64,000 nt of DNA from Alnus glutinosa (GCF_958979055.1 NC_084886.1:38212154-38276153), one strand, 5' to 3'. Shown: positions 1 through 10,573, numbered from the stretch's first letter. The notes: generated by a model from the letters alone, not told the origin. Made by a program: numbers and translations.

Positions 1-9
1 ATAGATTTA

Positions 10-2703
10 TTGGTGGATTCGACAGCTGGACATGAGCTTTTAAGCTTCATGGATGCCTTCTCGGGATATAATCAGATTTACATGGAGGAAACAGACCAGG
101 AGAAAACTGCCTTCATCACAGACCGAGGGCTTTACTGCTATAAGATGATGCCCTTCGGACTGAAGAATGCTGGAGCCACATATCAGCGACTTGTGAACCG
201 AATGTTTCAAGGTCAAATTGGTCGAAACGTGGAGGTATACGTGGATGACCTGCTGGTTAAGAGTGCTCGGGCAAACGGGCACATAGAAGACATCCGAGAA
301 ACTTTTCGGACTCTAAGAAAGTACAACATGAAACTCAATCCCGCGAAGTGCGCCTTCGGAGTTTCTTCGGGCAAGTTCCTAGGGTTCATGGTGTCGCAGA
401 GGGGCATTGAAGCTAATCCAGAGAAGGTCAGAGCTGTCCTCGAAATGGAGGCTCCAAGAACAACAAAACAACTCCAACGGTTGACAGGAAGGATTGCGGC
501 CTTGAACCGTTTCATATCACGGTCGACAGATAAGTGCCTACCCTTCTTTAAGATTTTACGAAAAGCATTCACATGGAGTGAGGATTGTGAGGAAGCTTTC
601 AGGAAATTAAAGGAATATCTGGCCAACCCACCACTGCTGAGCAGCCCAACTGAAGGGGAGATTCTTTATCTCTATCTGGCAGTCTCTCCCTCAGCCGTAA
701 GCTCGGTACTAGTCCGAGAAGATTCAGGAGTTCAGAAACCGGTTTACTTTACAAGTAAAGCGCTGCATGGAGCGGAAGGAAGGTATCCTCGGATCGAGAA
801 GTTGGCATTCGCTTTGATCATTTCAGCCAGAAGATTGAGACCATACTTCCAAGCTCATGCTATTAGAGTTTTGACCGAGTACCCAATGAAGAAGGTATTG
901 CAGAAACCTGACCTCTCGGGAAGATTAGTCAACTGGGCGGTGGAACTCGGACAATTTGACATCGAGTTCCATCCTCGGACAGCTATCAAAGGACAGGTCC
1001 TAGCAGATTTCCTGGCAGAATTCTGCAACATTCCCGAGGCAGAAGAACTGCCTAAAGAGTCGACCTGGGTGGTGTTTGTTGATGGCTCATCCACACGGAG
1101 CAGAAGCGGAGTAGGAGTCCTCCTCAGGAATCCCGAGGGGCAAGAGTTCGATTTTGCCGTAAAGCTGGACTTCATTACGACGAACAATGAAGCTGAATAC
1201 GAAGCTGTGATAGCAGGGTTGGCATTATCCCAAGAAATGGGAGTAACAAATGTCGAAATCCGGAGTGACTCTCAGGTTGTCGTAGGCCAAGTCCAAGGGC
1301 AATTCGAAGCACAAGAAGACAGAATGGCTAGGTATTTGGAGGAGGTGCGGCGATTCCAATCCCATTTCGAGAGGTTCGTTATCACAAAAATACCTCGGGA
1401 GGAGAACATCCAGGCCGATGAACTCTCAAAAATCGCCTCGGGAACAGAAGAAGAGATCGAAGCCTCGGGGAAGCAGGTTATTGTTCTGACCGAACCCTCG
1501 ATAGCCCCGAGAACCAAGGTTATGGAGGTAGAGTCAGCGCCGGAGGGACCAGAATGGGCAAGGGACATTATCCAGTTTCTCAGACATGGGTTGCTGCCCG
1601 AAGATAAGGTTGCGGCTCGGAAAGTGAAGATGCAAGCAGCACGGTACTGCCTTCTCGGAGGGATACTGTATAAGAGAGGATACTCTGAACCCCTGCTCAA
1701 ATGCCTCTCCGAGGCCGAGTCGAACTATGTTCTGAGGGAAATTCATGAAGGTGCGTGCGGAGACCACTCAGGAGGAAGGATGCTGGCACAAAAGGTCATC
1801 CGAGCAGGTTACTACTGGCCTACGATCAAGATAGATTCAGCTCTCCTTGTCAAAACCTGCGACAAGTGCCAAAGATTTGCAAGAATCATGAAAGCAAGTC
1901 CCGAAAAGCTCATCCCCCTCACTTCTCCGTGGCCATTTGCGAAATGGGGGGTGGATATAGTCGGTCCAATGCCAGTGGGAAAAGGTGGACGGAAGTTTTT
2001 GGTTGTAGCTGTGGACTACTTCACCAAATGGGCGGAAGCAGAAGCACTAGCGGCTATAACAACGGCGAATGTCATAGCTTTCCTCTGGAAATCGGTGGTG
2101 TGCCGGTTTGGGATTCCTCATGCTTTCGTCACAGATAATGGGAAACAGTTTGACTGTGAACCATTTCGGGAGTGGTGTTCAGAATTCAATATCCGAAACC
2201 ATTACGCCTCGGTACAATACCCAAAGGCGAACGGTCAAGTAGAAGCGACAAACAAGACCCTGGTAAAGCTCCTGAAGAAAAAGCTGGATAAGAAGAAAGG
2301 AACGTGGGTTGAGTATGTTCCAGAGGTGCTGTGGGCATACCGAACCACCAGAAGGACCCCGACGGGCGAGACACCATTCTCACTTACATACGGAACCGAG
2401 GCAGTGATACCGGTGGAAGTGGGATCTTCAAGCTTCCGTGTGGCTCACTACAACCCAGGACTCAACGACGAAAATGTTAAGGTACACTTGGATCTTTTGC
2501 AGGAGAAAAGAGACGACGCTCATGTCACATGGGCGGCGTATCAGAATCAAACGGCCCGATATTTTAACAAACGAGTGGTGCCCAGAAAGTTCCAGCTCGG
2601 AGATTGGGTACTCAGGAAGATGAGCTTAATGACGAAAGATCCGACAGAAGGCAAGATGGCACCCGGATGGGAAGGTCCCTACAGGGTAATCGGATGTCAT
2701 TGA
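10..2703 (+). CDS. Retrotransposon pol (RT, RNase H x2, integrase), partial
   Basis: The open frame gives 897 residues. It begins inside reverse transcriptase (FMDAFSGYNQI, MPFGLKNAGATYQ, and the catalytic YVDDLLV), then runs through a first RNase H of the Gypsy type. A second RNase H-like domain follows at about residues 350-470 (WVVFVDGSSTRS, NNEAEYEAVIAGL, IRSDSQVVVGQVQG). The integrase zinc-binding region (GDHSGGRML, TCDKCQRFA) and catalytic core (GVDIVGPMP, VAVDYFTKWAEAE, VTDNGKQFD) come after, and a GPYRVI tail typical of the pol C-terminus closes it. The N-terminal part (gag, protease) lies outside the window. It would act in cDNA synthesis and integration; it is treated here as a fossil with about one visible break near its end. 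Confidence 0.9.
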   Translation: MVDSTAGHELLSFMDAFSGYNQIYMEETDQEKTAFITDRGLYCYKMMPFGLKNAGATYQRLVNRMFQGQIGRNVEVYVDDLLVKSARANGHIEDIRETFRTLRKYNMKLNPAKCAFGVSSGKFLGFMVSQRGIEANPEKVRAVLEMEAPRTTKQLQRLTGRIAALNRFISRSTDKCLPFFKILRKAFTWSEDCEEAFRKLKEYLANPPLLSSPTEGEILYLYLAVSPSAVSSVLVREDSGVQKPVYFTSKALHGAEGRYPRIEKLAFALIISARRLRPYFQAHAIRVLTEYPMKKVLQKPDLSGRLVNWAVELGQFDIEFHPRTAIKGQVLADFLAEFCNIPEAEELPKESTWVVFVDGSSTRSRSGVGVLLRNPEGQEFDFAVKLDFITTNNEAEYEAVIAGLALSQEMGVTNVEIRSDSQVVVGQVQGQFEAQEDRMARYLEEVRRFQSHFERFVITKIPREENIQADELSKIASGTEEEIEASGKQVIVLTEPSIAPRTKVMEVESAPEGPEWARDIIQFLRHGLLPEDKVAARKVKMQAARYCLLGGILYKRGYSEPLLKCLSEAESNYVLREIHEGACGDHSGGRMLAQKVIRAGYYWPTIKIDSALLVKTCDKCQRFARIMKASPEKLIPLTSPWPFAKWGVDIVGPMPVGKGGRKFLVVAVDYFTKWAEAEALAAITTANVIAFLWKSVVCRFGIPHAFVTDNGKQFDCEPFREWCSEFNIRNHYASVQYPKANGQVEATNKTLVKLLKKKLDKKKGTWVEYVPEVLWAYRTTRRTPTGETPFSLTYGTEAVIPVEVGSSSFRVAHYNPGLNDENVKVHLDLLQEKRDDAHVTWAAYQNQTARYFNKRVVPRKFQLGDWVLRKMSLMTKDPTEGKMAPGWEGPYRVIGCH

Positions 2704-2888
2704 AAAGGAGCTTATCGCTTGATGACCGAGACAGGGAGGATACTTCCGAGGCCATGGAATGCCGAACACTTGAAAAGATATTTTATATGATTTATTGTTT
2801 TTATCAGCTTTTTCAATAAATAGAGAATATCTATTTCTAGAATTTATTAACAATGGCAGGAATTGAAAAAATCAACTTGATTTATGCC

Positions 2889-3616
2889 AGGAAAAGTCTC
2901 TTGGTCATTCAACACCAAGAGCATAAGAGGTCTCTCGGTTTTGTAGGTTTGTACATACCGAGAGCCGGAAAGTCTCTTGGTCATTCAACACCAAGAGCAG
3001 GAGAGGTCTCTCGGTTTTGTAGGTTTGTACATACCGAAAGCCGGAAAAGTCTCTTGGTCATTCAACACCAAGAGCATAAGAGGTCTCTCGGTTTTGTAGG
3101 TTTGTACATACCGAGAGCCGGAAAGTCTCTTGGTCATTCAACACCAAGAGCAGGAGAGGTCTCTCGGTTTTGTAGGTTTGTACATACCGAGAGCCGGAAA
3201 AGTCTCTTGGTCATTCAACACCAAGAGCATAAGAGGTCTCTCGGTTTTGTAGGTTTGTACATACCGAGAGCCGGAAAAGTCTCTTGGTCATTCAACACCG
3301 AGAGCAAGATTGCAGGTTTTCGGAAGGACAAAAATATCCAAGAAGACTCTCGGTTGAAGGTCTCCAGATGTTTAAAGATTGGAGCATTCAGAGATAAAGA
3401 AAGATAAAAATATCATGATTTTATTTCATCAATATATAATGCCTCTTGCAGATTACAAGGATTTCTGAAAAGAACCTGACTACCTACATCAAAACGACTT
3501 AGCCTGCTGTCGCAGACTAAGGTTATGGGGGGTAGCTCATTAAGGTAAACAGGAAAGTCTCTCGGTCGGTCAACACCGAGAGCAGAAAAAGTCTCTCGGT
3601 CTCTCAACACCGAGAG
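2889..3616 (+). repeat. Tandem hairpin-repeat array in Tat element
   Basis: About five and a half head-to-tail units of 76-77 bp occupy 2889-3311, and two further lone hairpins sit at 3559-3582 and 3593-3616. Each unit holds two inverted repeats. Hairpin A has an 8-bp stem (CTCTTGGT / ACCAAGAG) with an 8-nt loop, at 2898, 2974, 3051, 3127, 3204 and 3281. Hairpin B has an 8-bp stem (CTCTCGGT / ACCGAGAG) with a 17-nt loop, the first copy at 2932-2964. In the two lone copies the A stem is CTCTCGGT / ACCGAGAG, so both arms changed together. The array lies between pol and the 3' end of the antisense gene. Confidence 0.9.
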
Positions 3617-3782
3617 CAAGAAAGGTTTCTCGATCTGTCTGAAACCGAAAACAGAAAAGAAAACGCCTGAATAAAAGGCTTCTTCGAATGCCACAACCAG
3701 AAACGAAAGAATTAAAAGGTAAAGTTTCATTCAAAATGTTTCATATTTTATACAGGTAAAATTCCAAAAAGAGATGCGGCTG

Positions 3783-5475
3783 CTAGCTTGCGGGATCTTC
3801 AAGAGGATCGTCTCGGGGATTCGGGGCATCAATATTCCAATTCGGGACATCCGGCATGAAGTCTTTACCGAAATTTTCCATCTCCTGGAGGGCCTCTTCA
3901 GGAAAGCCTACAAGCATCGGATCAACTGTGGCGGGGTCGAATTTATATTGGGGGTTTGTTACTAAGGTTCGGAAGTTTTCGAAACCCCAATGACACCCCC
4001 GGGCCCAGCTGTGATCCCGAATGTGCGGCACATAGCTCAACTGCTTGAGATAGCGCTTAAGCTTTGCACGATCCGTGTCATACCGAGTCCTCAGCCTGAT
4101 CAAGAGACTCTCCGAGTGATCCTGCGCCTTGACTGCTTTATTTCTCTCGGCTTCGAGCTTTTCAACTATATCTTTCAACTTGTCTTTTTCGGCCTCGGCA
4201 CTCATAGCGTTTTTACATGCTTCGGAGCATTCATTTTGTATGGCCGACAAACGAAGATTTAACCGGTCGATATGATCCAGCTCGGCTGAAAGATTCTGAA
4301 CAGAATGTGCATATCGATCATTAGCATCCTTCAATTCTGTCCGTAGATTGGCATTGACTGAGCGCATCTCGGATATGAGAGAATCTCGGAATGCGAGCTC
4401 CTCATCTTTGGAGCGAAGAAGAGACTTTAATGCTGCAACTTCATTCTCCAAGCCCGAGATACGAGCCTGCACTTCAGGGGCAGGAGGAGCTGGCGGGGGC
4501 GTCGGACGACTCTCATACTTCTGCCAGAGGGCCGTCATCTTCACAAGGAGCTGGAAAGAGAAAAGTAAGCAAAGTCAAAATTCGAAAATGCATGAAGAAT
4601 GAAAAGGCTCGGTGTCGGAAACTTACTTGATAATGAGAGATGAGAACGCCTTGAGCGATCCTCTCGGGAGAAGACACCCCAGTGGTTCCCAGATATCCCT
4701 CGGGGATGAGGTTCTTTATAGCCTCCATGGGGTGCCCCAGAAGGCCTCTGCCCAAAATTTCGAAACCGGCCGAAATCCCGGAAGAAGAACTAGGACCCAC
4801 CGGAGGGATGGTCCTTGCACTTGGGGCCGCCTCGGACCCATCAGGCCTTATTCCAGAAGGGCTGGCCCTAGCACGAGACTCGCCCCTTGCAGAAGTCTCG
4901 GGAAGCCCACTAGCTTCGGGAACGATATTCTCGGAATCCATCCGAGACTCTTCAGGAACTCCGAGAGGAGGAGTTGTTTCGGGTTGACTTATACCTTCAG
5001 CTCCGGAAGCAGAGCCCGGTACCTCCTCATCAACTACATCCCGAGATGCGCCAGGTTCTTCTACATTTACAGCCTCGGATGCCCCAGCAGGAGCCTCAGT
5101 TTGAGCAGGCGCAGAACATGAAACTTGGGGGGTAGCATGCCCCGGTTCACGGTTTCCCTCATGAATTGGTGACGACTCTGAACGATCAGAAGAAGGAGTT
5201 CGAAGAATACCTTCGACTTCAGGTTCCTCGGCAAGAGGCTCATCTCGGGGGGTGCTGACTTCCTCCTCTTCAAAAGATTCCTGACGCACTTCCTCGGCGT
5301 CGGAAGGTGTTATGACCACCTTACCCCACAGTAGCTCGGCGTCCATAAGACTTTGAGCGATTCGGTCTTGGGCCGAAGGCTTCCGCTTCCTTGCTGGATG
5401 CTTATTTGTAAAATCATCAGCAATAGATAGTTCATCCAGTGAGCTCATTTTATTGACTAATATAGAATAATGCAC
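3783..5475 (-). CDS. Antisense extra gene of the Tat element, two exons
   Basis: Two minus-strand frames, 4513-5475 and 3783-4544, overlap slightly. A good intron lies between them: donor GTAAGTTTCC near 4629 and acceptor TTTCTCTTTCCAG near 4551. The first part starts with a basic and acidic, low-complexity region (HPARKRKPSAQDRIAQSLMD, then many E, P and S residues). The second part is a long coiled coil (heptad-rich, about residues 20-170) ending in an acidic tail with WARGCHWGFENF. Antisense extra ORFs of unknown function are known from Tat-type elements; some match a Pfam family of gypsy-type transposon proteins, but I cannot confirm that here. No enzymatic motif is visible. It is regarded as part of the fossil element. 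Confidence 0.65.
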
Positions 5476-5734
5476 GTATCACTTTCACTTCGTTAAAGCA
5501 ATCGATTCATTTTTCTTGTATCTACTTTTTCCTTTTTCTTTTTTTCTTTTTTGTCTTTTTTGGTCTTTTGTCTTTTTCTTGTTTGTTTAGATTGTTTTTT
5601 TTTATGGTTGGTTAGTTTTAATCTGCTTGTTTTTGCAACTCTTGCACTTGGATGTAGTTTTAGTGTCTTGCTTTATATTATAATGAGTTTGGATGCTTAC
5701 TTTGTTTTGTCTATAATTTTTTTTCTTTTTTAAG

Positions 5735-5910
5735 AAATGCTAGGGGTATCAAATTTTTTATAAAGAGATGGGTACCAATATGATGTGAAGTTTATTTTTT
5801 GGAGATAATCAAAAATAATTAATAAAAAGAAATGTTATATGTATTAATAAAGAAGCTCCACATCATCTTGATATTTATTTCTTAGTAAAAGATTGGTACC
5901 TTTAGCATCT
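5735..5910. mobile_element. Small foldback MITE
   Basis: The ends are imperfect inverted repeats over about 60 bp: the left end reads AAATGCTAGGGGTATCAA and the right end, reverse-complemented, AGATGCTAAAGGTACCAA. Both arms continue with AT-rich matching sequence that includes GATGTGAAG / GATGTGGAG. No clear target-site duplication is visible because the right end abuts a CT microsatellite. It has no coding capacity. The superfamily is unknown. Confidence 0.6.
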
Positions 5911-6581
5911 CTCTCTCTCTCTCTTTTTTTTTTTCTTTTTTTTTCCACAATCCCATCCGCCTGCAATTGCGCATGTTGAAGTTTAGTTGGAACGGAACCT
6001 TCTAGGACACCAATCTTGATCTGTTAAAAACAGGAGCTTGAGAAAATATTTAGGAGATTGTGGAAGAAAGAGTAATGTTACATATCATCCCTTTGTCTTC
6101 CTTTTATCAACACATAATTTTAAAAGTTAATTTGTAATTTTAAAGGCTAAATTGTGATTTTGTCAAAGAGTTTTTTAAACTTACTTTTTTTAAATCGCAT
6201 ATTTTAAGAATCGCTATTTTTAAATTACACTTTTTGAAATCGCATATTCAAAAAGGGACCCTTAGTTTCCTCAACCTCATGAGCCCCTCTCTCTCTTTGG
6301 TCTCAATTTTTTCTCCCTCAAGTTTTGCCCTCTGATTTCGAAATGCAAGAAAAAGGGAGTGAATGAAAAAGAAATCCCAAAGACTTAACGGGTGCTGGAG
6401 CAGCGGAGGATAGGGTTCCTGTTTGGTGGTAACGTTTTGTATATATATTATATTTTTTTTTTACAGCACTTCACCTAAATTTGAAGGGTACATAGCTCTT
6501 AGAAGTTGGAAATATAATAATTTTTATTTCATAGTTAAAATTTTATTTTATTGCATCTAATACCGTGCATGTTGACACATA
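5911..6581. other. AT-rich intergenic stretch
   Basis: It begins with a CT/T microsatellite (about 5911-5945). The rest is AT-rich DNA with no supported gene. Around 6110-6260 there are repeated TTTTAAA and AAATCGCATATT motifs that look like decayed foldback DNA. Confidence 0.5.
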
Positions 6582-6590
6582 ATGAATATA

Positions 6591-6956
6591 GGGAAAAACA
6601 TATTTTAGCCCCCTAAACTATCACCCTTTCTCCGGATGGCCCTTCAAACTACCAATGCTTAGATTCTGGCCCCCCAAACTACCACTTTCTGATTTTTTGG
6701 CCCCATCCGTCCATTTATGCCGTTAATTCTGAACAGAATTTCAAAAATACCTCTCTTATACTTTGAAATTTTCACGGTTAAAGGAGGGGTATTTTCAGGT
6801 TTTTGGTCAATTTCTGTTAGAATTAACGGCATAAATAGACGGATGGGGCCAAAAAATCAGAAAGTGGTAGTTTGGGGGGCCAGATCTAAGCATTAGTAGT
6901 TTGGGGAGCCATCCAGAGAATGAATGGTAGTTTGGGGGCTAATATATATTTTTCCC
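6591..6956. mobile_element. Mutator-type foldback MITE, 366 bp
   Basis: A near-complete palindrome with arms of about 150 bp; both arms carry the segments ATGCTTAGAT, CCCCCCAAACTACCAC and ATTTATGCCGTTAATTC. It starts GGGAAAAACATATTTTAG and ends in the matching ATATATTTTTCCC. A perfect 9-bp direct repeat, ATGAATATA, flanks it at 6582-6590 and 6957-6965. A 9-bp target duplication with long inverted ends is the mark of Mutator-like elements. It is non-autonomous, with no ORF. Confidence 0.93.
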
Positions 6957-7775
6957 ATGAATATATTATCACACCAGTTAAAAATTTCAAATGATGTGAT
7001 ATCTTCTATACTACTGCATGAACACAAATTGTTGACTATAAAATAGTTTGTTTTAACTTCTTTTGTTTTTTATTTTAAAAGAAATCCTTATCTAATGGGT
7101 CTCTTTCTTCTTCTTCTTCTTCTTCTTTCTTTCTTTCTTCTTCTCTTTATTTATTTATTTATTTTTTTTAAAAAAAAAAAAAAAATTGGTCTTATCTAAT
7201 GGGTCTTAAATTCAATGGAACGGTGATGGTAACCTCGGTCGGCCTGTACAAGACCACCATTAGTGAGGTGGTCGATTAAAAGTAAAGATCGTTTGGGTGT
7301 GCGGTGTGCGATGATATTATATTAAAAATTGTGAATATCGAAAAATTTGTTTTTTAAAATTATGTTTGGATGATTTAAATAACCTAAAACAAAATTAAAA
7401 AAAGTTGGATAAAACTTGAGTAGAATTTAAATTTAAAAAACCTACCCAAACATATTTTTAAAATATAATTAAAAAAAATACTACCCAAACATGTCCTATG
7501 ATATTCAAAAACAAAAATAGGACTGGCTCTATCATCTACAATATCATTTTCCCAACTTTTCTATCATTCGACCAATTTGGACAGCCACTCATTAAAAGAC
7601 AAAAAATCAACTGCAATAGCCCAAAGATGTGGACTATTCCGTCTCTTGGATTGGAGTTTAATATTTTAAAATTTAAGGAGCTTTCTTTCAATTACAAACA
7701 ACATTTTTCTGAAAGCTACATATTTTATTATTATTATTTCAAAAAGGTTAAGTTAGTTAAAATAGAAAGAGTGAT

Positions 7776-8379
7776 TTTGACATCCATATCGTCTGTGTAT
7801 GAAAATGGATATATGCTTATATGCATATTCACATATTTTTTGACATAACGTGTTTTAAAGCCGTGATGACCATGAATCTATCAGAACTCTCCAATTAAAT
7901 ATGCTTTTGCGAGTGAAGTACTGGAATTGGTGACATCATGGGAAGTCTGAATCGAGGGAGCAAAAAAGCGGACAATATTATGTTGTTGTGATGGGTCGTT
8001 ACAAATGGTATCAGAGCCATTACCCAGCCTAATATGGTGGAGCGTGCACAAGCCATGAGGGTCACTAGTGGGCACTCGCTAGGATGCCAAGAATATGGTG
8101 ATCCCATAAGGGTCGCTAGCGAGGACGCTGAATCCCAAAAGGGGGTGATTGTGACGTCTCATATCGCCTGAGTATGGGAATGAGTACGCGTTTATATGCA
8201 TATTTGCACCATTTTTGATACAACGCGTTTTAAAACTGTGATGACCATGTTCCTATCAGAATTTCGCAGTTAAAAATGATTCCGCGAGAGAAGTACCGAG
8301 ATGACTGACCTCCTGGGAAATCTAGATCGGTAGAGCCAAAAAACGGACAAAATTATGTTGTTAGGGGTGAGTCATTACA
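7776..8379 (+). mobile_element. TRIM (miniature LTR retrotransposon), complete
   Basis: Two direct repeats of about 230 bp (7776-8003 and 8150-8379) enclose a 146-bp interior. Next to the left repeat, at 8006-8018, is TGGTATCAGAGCC, the standard primer-binding site for initiator methionine tRNA. Just before the right repeat is a purine tract, AAAAGGGGGTGA (about 8137-8148). The flanks GTGAT and GTGGT are a slightly decayed 5-bp target duplication. There is no coding capacity, as usual for TRIMs, which use proteins from other elements. The two LTRs differ at many positions, so this is an old insertion. Confidence 0.88.
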
Positions 8380-9014
8380 GTGGTTCACAATTCACTCTTT
8401 ATGGGTTTTTTTTATTTTTTTTTCTCAAGAGAAAAAAAAAAATTCATTTTGTGGAAAATTGTTTATGTGCATTATTTTCATTGAGTAATGCTATACATCA
8501 CTCATCATCTTCTCAAAACTTATGTAACATGGTCTCCTATGGCATTTGGTACATGTCATATGTGTTGTAGTTTTTTTAATGATTCAGATGTAACTCCATA
8601 TTATAGTAAATCTAAATCATTAAAAAAAAACTAAAGAATATATATTATAATTTTTTTTCGCACCTAATTTTTTTTATTAGTCCTGGCGCCTCTTTGTTAC
8701 AGGGAAAAATGATAATGACTTTCAAAAATGGAAAAAATGGGTGGCATCTAATAATATATATATATATATATATATTATATTATTTACCTTTTTTGAGTGA
8801 CCATACGGTGATAAAGACGTGAAAGACTAAATTTAAAAATTGTGTATATATTTTAACTTCTCCTTGTAACTTTCACTCCATCTAAGAAGTGATATTGGTG
8901 ATGACTGCGTGGTGGCATCTTGACCATACACGTGTCAGCCAAATAGCTGAATGCCTACTTGAAAAGGTAAGTAATTTTATATGCCATATAAATGTTCATA
9001 AAGTATTCATGAAA

Positions 9015-10344
9015 TAATGAGATGGCTTTTTAAATCATCATTGGGCATGTAATTTGTTGGGGATAAAATTAACCCTAGAGACACGTGGCTTCAGAAACGT
9101 CTCGGGGCTGTGACTCGGACAATTATTCCAACCAGCAAAGAAAAGACTGCCCAAGTACAGATACATCTCGGAGGCATAACAACGTCTCGGTCTTGACACT
9201 CCAAGTCACGGAATACGGTACGGCCCGAGATCTTCTAACCAGTGAGTGCATCTCGGGTATTTATATCTCGGAGTAACATCATCTCGGAGGCAATATCAAT
9301 TCGGTACAGTAACATCTCGGCCTTTTATGACTCCTTTATGGTGCGGCGACATCCCGAGGTCTTCAACCCAGAACTGACATGTCTCGGACATCACCATCTC
9401 GGCGTTTGGTTGAAAGTTTACAGCGGATGTATCAGAGTACGATAAGGATAAAGTGTTGAAGAAATAATCAGTTCCAAAGACATGTAGGCTTGAGCTTCTC
9501 CGCCTATATACTGCACTCTTCCAAAGTAGCTGCCAGCACCTGCAAAAGGACGAAACTCTGCAGAAAAGCGACATCAAGACAACATGGACGACACCTTTCT
9601 CCATTCCAGGCGGCACTTTCCCCAAGCCTCTTGGACAGCACATGCACTCAATAAAATAATCCCACTCAGCTATAAAGCAACCGTCCACTCGCTCCTCCCA
9701 AGATCATGCACCTTTCTACCAACCTCTTTCCACTCATTACCATTTCCACTCAGCATAAAGTAATCTCCAAGCCCTCTCTCCACTCGATGACACTACAAAA
9801 ATAGGTATTAAAGTGCTGGAAAGCAGCAGACATGGGGGATGGACGAGGAATCAGACTCCCAGAAAAACAGGACATGAAGAATTGAAAGAAGAAAAACTAC
9901 AAGCTTATAAATAGAGATCATGGTACCAGATACAAGGACACATGCAAAAGTGGGCAGAAAATAGGCAAAAGAAAAGGAGAGAAGAAAGAAATACAAAAGA
10001 AGAGAAGGGAAAATACATGAGCAGGCAGGCGAGATAGATAAAGAAATGAGTGAAGGAAATCAGGGTGTATCGGGGCTTCGGGCTTAGAGTGATTTCCTCC
10101 TTGTAACTGTTTTTAATAGTGAATTTTCTCTGAGTCACCTACAGTGGATGTACCTCGGTCTGAGGGAACCACTTAAATCTTTGTGTCATCTTTTACCTTA
10201 TCTCTTCAATTTTCCTACTCCTCACTGATCTCAGAAAGTAAGATCAATTTCCTGACTTAACAAACCGCCAAGCGACACGTCACCATACCGGAAACTGTAC
10301 CAACATAATTGATCAAATTGTGATTTTAAAATCCACCTCACTAT
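9015..10344. mobile_element. Short foldback MITE split by a solo LTR
   Basis: The left half (about 9015-9054, TGAGATGGCTTTTTAAATCA) and right half (about 10306-10344, TGATTTTAAAATCCACCTCA) are inverted copies of each other. They form one foldback of about 80 bp interrupted by the solo LTR. An uninterrupted relative lies at 61651-61736. Confidence 0.65.
9055..10305. mobile_element. Solo LTR, 1251 bp, with perfect TSD
   Basis: The repeat starts TGTTGG and ends CCAACA, the TG...CA inverted termini of an LTR. The direct repeat TAATT flanks it exactly at 9050-9054 and 10306-10310. No PBS, PPT, coding domain or second LTR is present, so it is a solo LTR left by recombination between the two LTRs of a former element. 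The sequence is unusually rich in CTCGG, as is the Tat-like element at 1-5475, which suggests but does not prove the same family. The perfect duplication argues for a fairly recent insertion. Confidence 0.9.
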
Positions 10345-10396
10345 TTGATGGACTTTTATATGACATTTAGAATTACTCGTAGATTTTATTGAATTT

Positions 10397-10539
10397 GGAA
10401 AATGTTAGATTTACAACATCAATACAACAACTGTATAACAACCCCTCATATGAGAGTGGACCTCACACACTGGGACCCATCCTCACGTGAGAGATTGTTG
10501 TGCAGTTGTTGTGATGGTGTAGTGCAAGAATCAAATCCC
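10397..10539. mobile_element. 143-bp Mutator-type MITE, copy 1
   Basis: It starts GGAAAATGTTAGATTTAC and ends AAGAATCAAATCCC, with inverted sub-terminal ACAACA / TGTTGT tracts. The perfect 9-bp duplication ATTGAATTT flanks it at 10388-10396 and 10540-10548. It is the same family as 15460-15602 and 43307-43438. Confidence 0.92.
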
Positions 10540-10573
10540 ATTGAATTTTGATCAACTAGTGATTTTAAAAGCC

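Larger units (their letters stand above)
1..5475 (+). mobile_element. Ty3/Gypsy LTR retrotransposon, Tat-like, partial
   Basis: The element is cut by the left window edge. Visible parts in order are the C-terminal part of reverse transcriptase, RNase H, a second RNase H-like domain and integrase on +, then a non-coding stretch with a tandem hairpin-repeat array (2889-3311) and, downstream, an antisense gene reading on minus (3783-5475). A second RNase H and an antisense extra gene after pol are known traits of the Tat group of plant Gypsy elements, so I assign it there by inference. No 3' LTR is recognisable after 5475, where the CTCGG-rich composition stops and AT-rich DNA begins. It is a fossil fragment; pol is open over most of its visible length and looks lightly damaged. 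Confidence 0.85.

Noticed and set aside
2889-3311. Regular repeats resembling a CRISPR array
   Set aside because: Units are head-to-tail with no unique spacers, lie inside a plant retrotransposon, and the genome is eukaryotic.
7498-7848. 116-residue ORF
   Set aside because: AT-rich, no family resemblance, and it runs into the TRIM LTR.
1-10305. Reading the Tat-like element and the CTCGG-rich LTR as one large element
   Set aside because: The LTR has its own exact TAATT duplication on both sides and sits inside a MITE, so it is a separate solo insertion.
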